Counted from the stretch's first letter, positions 1 through 5,469 are shown. The stretch: DNA of 7,591 bases from an uncultured Eubacteriales bacterium (GCA_900546315.1 URCP01000123.1:1-7591), one strand, 5' to 3'. The notes: generated from the letters alone by a model not told the origin. Numbers and translations: made by a program.

Positions 1-64
1 CTTTGCCGCCGTTTCTGTCGCCGGCGCGCCTGATTCCCCGATGTCCGAAAGACTCTGACGGTAC

Positions 65-110
65 AAAAAACCGCCCCAAAGACCGACTCTCGTCAGTTTC
101 TTTGAGACGG
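65..110 (-). terminator. T-box regulated intrinsic terminator
   Basis: On the minus strand CCGTCTCAAAGA pairs with TCTTTGGGGCGG, and the inner part CTGAC pairs with GTCGG around a GAGA tetraloop. The stem has several G-U pairs and a small AA bulge. It is followed directly by six T residues (70..65). It competes with the antiterminator for bases 104-110. Confidence 0.9.
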
Positions 111-133
111 AATAATATTCCGCGGTACCACTC
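104..133 (-). promoter_or_regulatory. T-box antiterminator
   Basis: The strand folds as GAG, then the seven-base bulge UGGUACC, then GCGGAA, loop UAUUA, UUCCGU, and CUC. The two helices (GAG/CUC and GCGGAA/UUCCGU) and the intervening bulge match the classical antiterminator. The 3' half (CCGUCUC, 110..104) is also the 5' arm of the terminator, so the two structures exclude each other, as expected for a T-box switch. Confidence 0.9.
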
Positions 134-351
134 AAATTGGCCAGAGGTTATTCTGACCCACTTAACAGGCTCAAACAAGCCCTTCGCCTTTACGCGGCGG
201 CACGTGGCGGTCTAATAGGCTCTCGCCGTTCAACTCCAAGCTCGGAAGCGATTGGTCAAAATGGAATTCTCAGCACCGGTTCACAGCGTCCACCGGCTCT
301 CTGAAGCGTGAGTTTTCCGACCGTCTTCGTCACAGCCTTTATCGTGTAAAT

Positions 352-380
352 ATTATACCACTCGGAAAAGCTTTTGTCAA
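352..380 (-). promoter_or_regulatory. Consensus sigma-A promoter of the T-box leader
   Basis: The minus strand shows TTGACA (380..375), exactly 17 bases, then TATAAT (357..352): both hexamers and the spacing are perfect consensus. Initiation is expected near 345, just before the first T-box structures. A constitutively strong promoter fits control by attenuation downstream. Confidence 0.93.
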
Positions 381-498
381 TAGTCGTTTTGCACCAATTT
401 TGATATGACAAAATAAAGGAAAATAAACGAGAGAGAAAAAAGTTTGGTTAAGGCAAAACGGCGAAAAAATATTTTTGAAATAAGACGATAATCAGAAA
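381..498. other. AT-rich intergenic spacer with no recognised gene
   Basis: This gap separates the end of the XRE operon from the T-box promoter, both on the minus strand. It is much more AT-rich than the flanking genes. A small palindrome (cagaaat/atttctg, 493-507) overlaps the stop codon of the last XRE gene, and AT-only dyads such as aaaaatattttt lie near 465-478. None forms a convincing GC-stem plus T-run terminator, so where XRE transcription ends is unclear. Nothing coding is evident. Confidence 0.5.
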
Positions 499-819
499 TT
501 ATTTCTGTTTTCTGACGAGCCGTTTCGCGACCGCGATAAGCGCGTCGATATCCTCGGCGGGGAGCTGTCCCGCGAGAGTGTCGAGTTCGTTCAGCTGTAA
601 TGGCGCGGGGATGTTCTCATCGAAGAACTCAGCCGGGGTTATGCCGAAGTACTCGCACATATAGAGGAATTCGCCCATCGACGGGAGCGCCTTGCCGGAT
701 GTTATTGAGCGGATATAGCTTGTACTGTGCCCCATATCGAGGCTCATTTTGTATTCGGATACGTTTTTCTGCATACGTAATTCGGTTATGCGGTCGCGGA
801 TGAAATTATCGTCGATCAT
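499..819 (-). CDS. XRE-family HTH transcriptional regulator, copy A2
   Basis: A 106-residue protein beginning MIDDNFIRDR. It has a cro/C1-type helix-turn-helix over about residues 8-65: scaffold helix around SEYKMSLDMG, recognition helix around STSYIRSITSG, then PSMGEFLYMCEYFGITPAEFFDE, the usual last helices of the fold. The C-terminal 36 residues are mostly helical and charged, possibly for dimerisation. The start at 819 is chosen because it aligns exactly with the start of the paralogue at 1482; an in-frame ATG at 867 would add 16 basic residues with no counterpart in that copy. The start overlaps the end of the preceding gene by 14 bases. The nearest purine-rich stretch (AGAGGAAGG) is about 15 bases away, too far for efficient initiation, so translational coupling is likely. 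It is the last gene of the trio. It probably binds DNA as a dimer; the target is unknown. Confidence 0.88.
   Translation of the reverse strand: MIDDNFIRDRITELRMQKNVSEYKMSLDMGHSTSYIRSITSGKALPSMGEFLYMCEYFGITPAEFFDENIPAPLQLNELDTLAGQLPAEDIDALIAVAKRLVRKQK
600..819. repeat. Direct duplication, copy 1 (N-terminal part of XRE copy A2)
   Basis: This segment aligns without gaps to 1263-1482 at a constant offset of 663 bases. Long identical runs include gaagtactcgcacatata and ggctcattttgtattcgg. Similarity fades below about 600, where the C-terminal codons of A2 diverge from those of A1. Confidence 0.85.
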
Positions 820-1171
820 TCTGTTTTTGCGCCGCCTTCCTCTGTAGAGCGATATATTTCCGCACATCCTCCCGCGCGTCCGGGGGCAGGGACATTACGT
901 CCGCGACCAATTTATCCGCCGGATACCCCGGTGTGATCAGCGCGTTCCTGTCATCAGTGCCGTGAGGGCACTCTGTTCTTCCGAGCAGGTAGTCGGCGGA
1001 AACGCCGTAGTAATCGGCGAGCTTTATAAGAAAACGCACGGGAAGCTCGTACGTACCAGCTTCGTATTTTGAATAGTACTGCTGAGACGTCCCGAGTACG
1101 CCGGCGATATCTGATTGTTTCAGGTCATGGTCTTCCCTGAGGTCACGGATTATCTCGTTCAGGTGTTTCAT
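806..1171 (-). CDS. XRE-family HTH transcriptional regulator, copy B
   Basis: A 121-residue protein. Residues 5-61 form a standard cro/C1-type helix-turn-helix: IIRDLREDHDLKQSDIAGVL, recognition helix around TSQQYYSKYEAG, then ELPVRFLIKLADYYGVSADYLLG, a very typical ending of Firmicute phage-repressor-like domains. The tail (about 66-121) carries PPDAREDVRKYIALQRKAAQK, a helical charged segment seen in many such repressors. It belongs to a different subgroup from the flanking copies A1 and A2. Its ATG overlaps the upstream stop as ATGA (1171..1168), and its end overlaps the next start by 14 bases, so the three genes form one tightly coupled unit. AAAGG lies about 11 bases before the ATG. Likely a repressor or co-regulator of the divergent promoter region; this is inferred from position only. 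Confidence 0.9.
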   Translation of the reverse strand: MKHLNEIIRDLREDHDLKQSDIAGVLGTSQQYYSKYEAGTYELPVRFLIKLADYYGVSADYLLGRTECPHGTDDRNALITPGYPADKLVADVMSLPPDAREDVRKYIALQRKAAQKQNDRR

Positions 1172-1482
1172 TTTTTCGCAAGCCTTTTCGCTGTTGTGAG
1201 AATCAGGTCTAGGTCACTCTCATCGAGTTCCCGCAGAATTTCGTTAATCCCGGCGATCCGGATCGGCGCATCGATTTTCTCATCGAAGAACTCGGCGGGT
1301 GTTATGCCGAAGTACTCGCACATATAGAGGAACTCGCCCATAGACGGCATAGCCTTGCCGGACGCTATCGAGTTGATGTAGCTGCCGCTGTGCCCCATGT
1401 CGAGGCTCATTTTGTATTCGGATACGCCTTTTTGGATCCTCAGTTTAGTCATCCTTTCGGAAAAGAACTTCTCATCAATCAT
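1168..1482 (-). CDS. XRE-family HTH transcriptional regulator, copy A1
   Basis: A 104-residue protein and first gene of the trio. The helix-turn-helix covers about residues 8-65 (SEYKMSLDMG, then recognition helix SGSYINSIASG, then PSMGEFLYMCEYFGITPAEFFDE). Over the first 70 residues it matches A2 at 56 positions without gaps, whereas the last 34 residues (DAPIRIAGINEILRELDESD and on) are clearly diverged. Three differences (G33/T, N37/R, A40/T) fall in or beside the recognition helix, so the two copies may recognise different sites. A good ribosome site, GAGGTGA (1495..1489), sits six bases before the ATG, unlike the two downstream genes, which rely on overlap. A candidate promoter lies at 1532-1559. 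Autoregulation through the palindrome at 1540-1568 is plausible. Confidence 0.9.
   Translation of the reverse strand: MIDEKFFSERMTKLRIQKGVSEYKMSLDMGHSGSYINSIASGKAMPSMGEFLYMCEYFGITPAEFFDEKIDAPIRIAGINEILRELDESDLDLILTTAKRLAKK
1263..1482. repeat. Direct duplication, copy 2 (N-terminal part of XRE copy A1)
   Basis: Partner of 600-819, offset by 663 bases and in the same orientation. The high nucleotide identity in the middle of the gene, including shared synonymous codons, suggests a fairly recent duplication or gene conversion limited to the DNA-binding part. Confidence 0.85.
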
Positions 1483-1531
1483 AAACGCTCACCTCATAGA
1501 ACATTGTACAATAAAGCGAGGCAAAATATTT

Positions 1532-1559
1532 ATGATAAAATCGTAAATATGTATTGCAA
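1532..1559 (-). promoter_or_regulatory. Candidate promoter of the XRE trio
   Basis: On the minus strand TTGCAA (1559..1554) is followed after 16 bases by TATCAT (1537..1532), giving a start near 1525 and a leader of about 40 bases before the ATG at 1482. The match is moderate. A second possible -10, TACAAT (1508..1503), has no good -35 partner. Confidence 0.5.
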
Positions 1560-1568
1560 ATTTACGAT
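1540..1568. promoter_or_regulatory. Palindromic operator candidate between XRE trio and SLOG gene
   Basis: Perfect inverted repeat: atcgtaaat at 1540-1548 and atttacgat at 1560-1568, separated by 11 bases whose core is the self-complementary ttgcaa (1554-1559). The two arm centres are 20 bases apart, about two helical turns, so a dimer or pair of dimers of an XRE protein could bind one face. It overlaps the predicted promoters in both directions, which is the position expected of a repressor site. Confidence 0.65.
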
Positions 1569-1582
1569 GCAAGTGGTAAAAT
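1554..1582 (+). promoter_or_regulatory. Candidate promoter of the SLOG gene
   Basis: TTGCAA (1554-1559), 17 bases, then TAAAAT (1577-1582). Initiation near 1589 would leave a leader of about 60 bases. The -35 hexamer is the same self-complementary TTGCAA used by the opposite candidate promoter. A TATAAT at 1628-1633 has no -35 partner and lies too close to the ribosome site. Confidence 0.55.
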
Positions 1583-1651
1583 TGATATGTGGGGTCAGGA
1601 TGCCACAATAAACACAGCAAAGAATTATATAATTTGAAAGGATGCATGATT

Positions 1652-2161
1652 ATGTACACCACCACCATAATAGGTCACCGCGACGTTGACGACACCCCGG
1701 AGCTCCGCGGCGCGATCCGGATTGTGCTTGAGAATATCCTGAAGAGTCATCATGCCGTTGATATCCTGTTCGGGAGCGGGAGCGGGTTTGATCGGGTCTG
1801 CTTGTCGGTCGCGGCTGAGCTTGTTGAGAAGTATCCCGAGACGCGGAGGGTTTATGTGCGCGCGGAGTACCCGGACATCAGCGAGGAATACCGGGAATAC
1901 CTGCTTCAAAGCTATGACGACACCTTCTTTCCGGAGGAGCTGCGGAGCGCCGGGAGAGCGAGATATGTCGAGCGCAACCGGATAATGATAGACTGGGCGG
2001 ACAGCTGCATCTTCTATTACCGCGGCGAAAACACGGTCGCCGACCGCGCCGGAAATAAACGAAAGAGCGGCACGGCGCTGGCTTACGACTACGCGCTGAG
2101 GAGAGGAAAGGACATTTATAACGTGAGCGAAATAATGTGTCCGGAAAATTTCCTCAAATGA
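1652..2161 (+). CDS. SLOG-family protein (DUF1273/YpsA-like)
   Basis: A 169-residue protein with features of the SLOG Rossmann-like fold, which binds nucleotides or nucleotide-derived ligands. Seen: an N-terminal strand ending in IIGHR (residues 6-10), like the GHR motif of DUF1273; a glycine-rich GSGSGFDRVC loop (41-50) after a hydrophobic strand; RYVERNRIMIDWADSCIFYY (104-123), matching the family's R-N-x-M-x-D-x-(A/S)-D strand; and KSGTALAYDYALRRGKDIYNV (138-158), the (G/S)GT...YA...GK.I.N ending. The start at 1652 is chosen because GAAAGGA (1636-1642) is nine bases upstream; the in-frame ATG at 1646 is too close to it, and longer starts have no ribosome site. No signal peptide or membrane segment is seen, so it should be cytoplasmic. 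It is divergent from the XRE trio and probably co-regulated with it. YpsA/DUF1273 members have been linked to cell division and stress, other SLOG proteins to nucleotide signalling and defence; which applies here is unknown. Confidence 0.85.
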   Translation: MYTTTIIGHRDVDDTPELRGAIRIVLENILKSHHAVDILFGSGSGFDRVCLSVAAELVEKYPETRRVYVRAEYPDISEEYREYLLQSYDDTFFPEELRSAGRARYVERNRIMIDWADSCIFYYRGENTVADRAGNKRKSGTALAYDYALRRGKDIYNVSEIMCPENFLK

Positions 2162-2162
2162 C

Positions 2163-2191
2163 TTGCTTTTTCCGTCGGAATGTAGTATAAT
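2163..2191 (+). promoter_or_regulatory. Promoter of the hydrolase operon
   Basis: TTGCTT (2163-2168), 17 bases, then perfect TATAAT (2186-2191), starting right after the SLOG stop codon. Initiation near 2198 gives a leader of about 50 bases. A weak hairpin (GGCGT/ACGCC, 2193-2214) overlaps the start of that leader. Confidence 0.8.
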
Positions 2192-2248
2192 AGGCGTGAG
2201 AGAAAAAAGACGCCGTTTCGCGCCTGTATAACAAAGGATTACATATAA

Positions 2249-3331
2249 ATGGAAAGACTGACAAGAACAGCTCCCGCCGTATTCGCGGTCGGAGAGGATT
2301 ACCAGATAATGGTTGAGGTGACCGCGCCCGCGCTCATGTGGGTTGAGGTTGACGGAGATGAGTATTTCGACGAATCGAACGGCATTGTCCGCTCGTCCGT
2401 CACGACGCACAGGATGACAGTACCGATGGAAGCGCTTGACAGAGCGGGAAAATATTCGGTCTGCTACAGAAAGATAATCGACCGCAAGCCGTATTTCGCG
2501 GAGACCGAGGACGTCGTGCGCGAGGACTTCGATTTCCACCCGGTGAGAAAAGGTAAAGCCATCGCGTTCCAGATAGCCGACGCGCACAACATGACCGACG
2601 CGCCGATAGCCGCCTGCCGCGAGTTTGAGAAGAAGTTCGGCGATATCGACTTCCTCATCCTGAACGGCGACGTGATCGACCACAGCGGGCGCATCGAGAA
2701 CTTCCATAATATATATGTGATATGCGACGCCCTGACCGGAGGGACGAAGCCGGTGATCTTCTCGCGGGGAAATCATGACCTGCGCGGCTTCTTTGCCGAG
2801 AACTTCGCCGAGCACACTCCTGTGATGAACGGCAGCACATTCTATGACTTCACGCTTGGTGACATAGCCGGGATAGTGCTTGACTGCGGAGAGGACAAGA
2901 CCGACGACCACGCCGAGTACGGGCACACCGTCGCCTGCCACGGTTTCAGGCTCCGCGAGACAAGATGGCTCGAAAAGACGCTCGACGGCGGCTTCGGCGA
3001 GGGAGCGGCGCACCGCGTCGTGATTTGCCACGTTCCGTTCACATGGAAGATCGGCGGCATTTTCGACATTGAGCCGGAGATATATTCCGGATGGGCAAAG
3101 ACGCTCGCCGAGAGTTTCAGACCGGAGCTGATGATAACCGGTCATATGCACGAGCTTTACACCGCGGAGCCGGGGGACGAGAGAGAGAGATTCAGAAGCC
3201 CCTGCGCGGTCGTCACCGGATCGCTCCCGAAGCGGGAAGGGCATGACTATTTTGCCGGCTCGGGATTCATTTTTGACAAGGACGGGATAAAGACCGTTTT
3301 TTGTGACAGCGAGGGGAAAGTCCTCGACTGA
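2249..3331 (+). CDS. Calcineurin-like metallophosphoesterase
   Basis: A 360-residue protein with the full set of metal-ligand motifs of the calcineurin-like phosphoesterase superfamily: D-x-H in IADAHN (Asp111, His113), GDxxD in NGDVID (Asp141), GNHD (Asn175, His176), a lone His in VICHVPF (His261) and GHxH in TGHMHE (His299, His301). These ligate two metal ions and hydrolyse phosphomonoesters or phosphodiesters. Residues 1-100 precede the catalytic domain and look beta-rich, perhaps an Ig-like domain as in purple acid phosphatase relatives. No signal peptide is seen, so it is probably cytoplasmic. AAAGGA lies 10 bases before the ATG. First gene of a four-gene operon; the next begins 25 bases after its stop. 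The substrate cannot be deduced; the family includes nucleotide, phospholipid and cyclic-nucleotide hydrolases. Confidence 0.93.
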   Translation: MERLTRTAPAVFAVGEDYQIMVEVTAPALMWVEVDGDEYFDESNGIVRSSVTTHRMTVPMEALDRAGKYSVCYRKIIDRKPYFAETEDVVREDFDFHPVRKGKAIAFQIADAHNMTDAPIAACREFEKKFGDIDFLILNGDVIDHSGRIENFHNIYVICDALTGGTKPVIFSRGNHDLRGFFAENFAEHTPVMNGSTFYDFTLGDIAGIVLDCGEDKTDDHAEYGHTVACHGFRLRETRWLEKTLDGGFGEGAAHRVVICHVPFTWKIGGIFDIEPEIYSGWAKTLAESFRPELMITGHMHELYTAEPGDERERFRSPCAVVTGSLPKREGHDYFAGSGFIFDKDGIKTVFCDSEGKVLD

Positions 3332-3356
3332 TATTTGATTTCAAGGAGAAAACACC

Positions 3357-3974
3357 ATGAAGATTCTGTTTCAGGGCGACAGCATCACCGATGCCGGACG
3401 CGATTACAACGACATCCACAACCTCGGACACGGCTATCCGCTCTACAGCGCCGAGGAGATAAAGAACGCGTTCCCGAACGAAGAGTTCGAGTTCATCGAC
3501 CTCGGCATCTCCGGCAACCGCGCGGAGAACCTGCGCGACCGCTGGACGAAGGACGCGATAGAGATTCAGCCGGACGTCATCTCGATTCTCATCGGAATCA
3601 ACGACACGTGGCACCGCGCGGCTGAGAAGAACTGGATGCCGCACGAGTACTTCGAGGAGTGCTACCGCGGGATACTCGAGAGGATAAAGAAGGAGACGAG
3701 CGCGAAGATCATCATACTCGAGCAGTTCCTCATCCCGGTTCCGGACAAGGAGTTCTTCCACGTCGACCTCGACCCGAAGATCCAGATAACGAGAAAGCTC
3801 GCGCGGGAGTACGCCGATGTTTTCATCCCGCTTGACGGTCTTTTCGCGGCGGCTTGCGTTGGTGACGAGCCGACGTCCTTCTGCGCCGACGGCGTTCATC
3901 CGACCGAGAAGGGCGCGAGATTCATTGGAAAGCACTACCTCGAGGCTTTTAAGAAGCTTGATCTTGTCAAGTAA
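3357..3974 (+). CDS. GDSL/SGNH-family hydrolase (lipase/esterase-like)
   Basis: A 205-residue protein, the usual length of a single SGNH domain. All four blocks are visible: GDSIT near the N-terminus with nucleophile Ser9; ISGNR with the oxyanion Gly53; GINDTW with Asn82; and DGVHPT with Asp178 and His181 completing the triad. Such enzymes hydrolyse esters of lipids, acylated sugars or other small molecules. The protein starts directly with the first strand (MKILFQGDS) and has no signal peptide, which suggests an intracellular substrate such as an acetylated sugar, although that is inference. AAGGAG (3343-3348) lies eight bases before the ATG. It follows the phosphoesterase after 25 bases and is followed by a strong hairpin. 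Confidence 0.94.
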   Translation: MKILFQGDSITDAGRDYNDIHNLGHGYPLYSAEEIKNAFPNEEFEFIDLGISGNRAENLRDRWTKDAIEIQPDVISILIGINDTWHRAAEKNWMPHEYFEECYRGILERIKKETSAKIIILEQFLIPVPDKEFFHVDLDPKIQITRKLAREYADVFIPLDGLFAAACVGDEPTSFCADGVHPTEKGARFIGKHYLEAFKKLDLVK

Positions 3975-3985
3975 ATAGTATTATG

Positions 3986-4018
3986 CGCGGCTTTATCGGA
4001 AACATCGGTAGAGCCGCG
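3986..4018 (+). other. Stable intergenic hairpin without T-run inside the operon
   Basis: CGCGGCTTTATCG (3986-3998) pairs over 13 positions, two of them G-U, with CGGTAGAGCCGCG (4006-4018) around a seven-base loop. No run of T follows; instead the ribosome site of the nitroreductase gene begins about ten bases later. It may protect an mRNA end, mark a processing site or act as a leaky terminator. Confidence 0.7.
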
Positions 4019-4040
4019 GACTTTCAGGAAAGGAAACGAA

Positions 4041-4640
4041 ATGCTGAAGGATATTCTGACAGACAACCGCACCTGCCGTACATTCGACGAGAGCCGGAAG
4101 GTAACAAAGGATGAGCTTGTGTCGTTTGTGGAGTGCGCGAGGCTGACGCCATCGACGGCGAACATTCAGCCGCTCTCGTACAGGCTCGTTTACAAGCCGG
4201 AGGAGGTTAAGGCGGTTCAGCCGACGACGAAATGGGGAGGCGCTCTCCCGGAGCTTCACCTGCCGCCTGAGGGACACAGACCGACCGCGTTCATCGTTAT
4301 CTGCATAGACAAAGAGAAGTTCGGCGACCCGTCGAAGTTCCAGCGGGACGTCGGGATATGCGCGATGGCGATATCTCTGGCGGTTCACGAGAAGGGTCTC
4401 GCGTCCTGCATGATAGGCGCCTTCAGGGCTGAGGACACGGCGAAGGTACTCGGTCTCCCGGAAAACATTCTTCCCCAGCTCGTCATAGGCATCGGAAAAC
4501 CGGACGAGAGACGTGAGATCGTTGAGGCGAAGGGAAGCACAAAGTACTACCGCGAGAACGGAATCCACTATGTCCCGAAGCGCCCGCTGTCCGAAATAAT
4601 CATTGATCAGGAAAGGAATCACGAAAATGCAGATCTGTAA
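4041..4640 (+). CDS. Nitroreductase-family FMN oxidoreductase
   Basis: A 199-residue protein, typical length for the nitroreductase family. Residues 8-15 (DNRTCRTF) fit the N-terminal R-x-x-R-x-F FMN-phosphate motif. PSTANIQPLSYRLVY (37-51) matches the conserved segment after helix B, and RDVGICAMAISLAVHEKGLASCMIGAF (102-128) the central dimer-interface helix and following strand. LPQLVIGIGKPDE is the usual 'llGyp' strand region. Members use NAD(P)H to reduce nitro compounds, quinones or flavins as FMN-bound dimers in the cytoplasm; the natural substrate here is unknown. AAAGGA (4029-4034) lies six bases before the ATG. The last 14 bases overlap the next gene, whose ribosome site lies inside this coding sequence, so the two are probably translationally coupled. 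Confidence 0.92.
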   Translation: MLKDILTDNRTCRTFDESRKVTKDELVSFVECARLTPSTANIQPLSYRLVYKPEEVKAVQPTTKWGGALPELHLPPEGHRPTAFIVICIDKEKFGDPSKFQRDVGICAMAISLAVHEKGLASCMIGAFRAEDTAKVLGLPENILPQLVIGIGKPDERREIVEAKGSTKYYRENGIHYVPKRPLSEIIIDQERNHENADL

Positions 4641-5397
4641 AATAATGACATTCAATATGCGCACCCAGACCACAAATGACGGCGACAACCAGTTTTTCCT
4701 CCGCGCGCCGTATATAAAGGAGCGCCTCGACGCGATAAAGCCGGACGTTATCGGAATGCAGGAGGTTCAGCCGGTGATGTATGAGCGCCTTATAGCCGAC
4801 CTTCCGGACTATTATATAGTCGGCGGCGGAAGAGGCAGGGACAGAGGGGACGAGGCGGTCTGTGTCGCGTTCCTGAAGGAGAGGTTCACGCTCTGCGACC
4901 TTGAGACCTTCTGGCTGTCGGCGACGCCGCACACACCCGGTTCTCGCTATACGGGCGACCAGAGCGGCTGTCCGCGCGTCTGTACCGTGCTGACGCTGAA
5001 GCCGAAGGATGGGGCTCCGTTCCGCGTCTATAATATGCACACGGATCACGTCGGAAAGGTGGCGAGAGTCCTGGCGTCGAACCAGATGCTACAGAAGCTC
5101 GACGAGAACAACCTTCTCTCATCGATGCCCGCGATAGTGACCGGCGACTTCAACGCGGAGCCGGACGATCTCTGCATAACGACAGTGACGAACTACAAGG
5201 GCGGGGAGCTTGTCGACATCTCCGCGGATGTCGGAGGAACCTTCCACGATTACGGGCGCTGCGAGCCGATAAAGATAGACTACATCTTCGCTGACAGGAG
5301 CGTTAAGTGTATCTCGTGCGAGGCAGTTCGTGACAGGCGGGAGGACGGGCTGTGGCTGTCCGACCATTATCCGGTCATGGCGACCGTGGAGTTCTGA
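4627..5397 (+). CDS. Endonuclease/exonuclease/phosphatase (EEP) family hydrolase
   Basis: A 256-residue protein with the EEP fold motifs in order: MTFNMR (Asn10), IGMQEV (Glu46, metal ligand), YNMHTDH (His138), VTGDFNAEPD (Asp174, Asn176), KIDYIFAD (Asp218) and LSDHYPVMA (Asp246, catalytic His247). The superfamily cleaves phosphodiester or phosphomonoester bonds with Mg2+; members act on DNA, sphingomyelin or inositol phosphates. The length and lack of extra domains fit the small bacterial type often annotated as endonuclease/exonuclease/phosphatase family protein; true DNase activity is not implied. No signal peptide is seen. The start at 4627 follows AAAGGA by nine bases; an in-frame ATG at 4603 precedes that ribosome site and would add residues before the first beta strand. 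Last gene of the operon, followed by a terminator. Confidence 0.93.
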   Translation: MQICKIMTFNMRTQTTNDGDNQFFLRAPYIKERLDAIKPDVIGMQEVQPVMYERLIADLPDYYIVGGGRGRDRGDEAVCVAFLKERFTLCDLETFWLSATPHTPGSRYTGDQSGCPRVCTVLTLKPKDGAPFRVYNMHTDHVGKVARVLASNQMLQKLDENNLLSSMPAIVTGDFNAEPDDLCITTVTNYKGGELVDISADVGGTFHDYGRCEPIKIDYIFADRSVKCISCEAVRDRREDGLWLSDHYPVMATVEF

Positions 5398-5405
5398 ATA
5401 TTCTG

Positions 5406-5431
5406 AGCGGGGGCAATGCTCCCGCTTATTT
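5406..5431 (+). terminator. Intrinsic terminator after the hydrolase operon
   Basis: AGCGGGGGC (5406-5414) pairs with GCTCCCGCT (5418-5426) around AAT, with one G-U pair; the downstream tract is short (TATTT). The stem is strong and sits eight bases after the stop codon, so it is a credible though not ideal terminator. Confidence 0.75.
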
Positions 5432-5469
5432 AAGAAAATCTTAATCCTTTCACATCTTTTTTCTTAATC
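5430..5469. promoter_or_regulatory. Candidate response-regulator binding sites upstream of the two-component operon
   Basis: TCTTAATC occurs twice in the same orientation, at 5439-5446 and 5462-5469, 23 bases apart, about two helical turns. The first copy is also half of the palindrome TTAAGA-AAA-TCTTAA (5430-5444). OmpR/PhoB-type regulators usually bind tandem direct repeats on one DNA face next to the -35, so these may mediate autoregulation. Confidence 0.45.

Larger units (their letters stand above)
65..346 (-). promoter_or_regulatory. T-box leader (tRNA-sensing riboswitch), probable serine (UCC) specifier
   Basis: Read on the minus strand, this leader carries the T-box signature GAGTGGTACCGCGG followed by a terminator. 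T-box RNAs bind a specific uncharged tRNA: its anticodon pairs with the specifier codon in Stem I and its free 3' end pairs with the UGGUACC bulge, which stabilises the antiterminator so that transcription continues. Stem I is closed by GGTCGGAA (322..315) pairing with TTTTGACC (261..254), eight pairs including G-U. Immediately before the 3' strand lies GAAT-TCC-A. By analogy with the glycine glyQS leader (GAAA-GGC-A then the lower helix), the specifier is UCC at 265..263, serine; a UUC (Phe) reading one base upstream fits less well because the next base would not be a purine. The AGAGAGCCGGTGG segment resembles the conserved distal Stem I. The controlled gene lies beyond the left edge; serS is the best guess but is not visible. 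Confidence 0.93.

Noticed and set aside
3..215. Plus-strand open frame of 70 codons
   Set aside because: It lies antisense to the T-box antiterminator, terminator and leader, has no ribosome site, and its residues reflect structured RNA, not protein.
600..1482. Repeats as part of a CRISPR array or mobile element
   Set aside because: There are only two copies, both are coding, and no short regular repeats, terminal inverted repeats or transposase were seen.
1540..1568. Inverted repeat as a transcription terminator or attachment site
   Set aside because: The arms are AT-rich with no T-run, and it lies between divergent starts, not after genes; an operator fits better. No integrase or flanking target duplication is present.
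1628..1633. TATAAT just upstream of the SLOG start as its -10 box
   Set aside because: There is no -35 at a proper distance, and transcription would begin at or within the ribosome binding site.
1625..3244. Minus-strand open frame of 539 codons
   Set aside because: It is antisense to the SLOG gene and most of the metallophosphoesterase, both of which have clear family motifs and ribosome sites. Long reverse frames arise because the codon use of these genes rarely produces reverse stops.
3267..3935. Minus-strand open frame of 222 codons opposite the SGNH hydrolase
   Set aside because: The plus strand carries all SGNH blocks and a ribosome site; the reverse frame is arginine/valine-rich without recognisable motifs.
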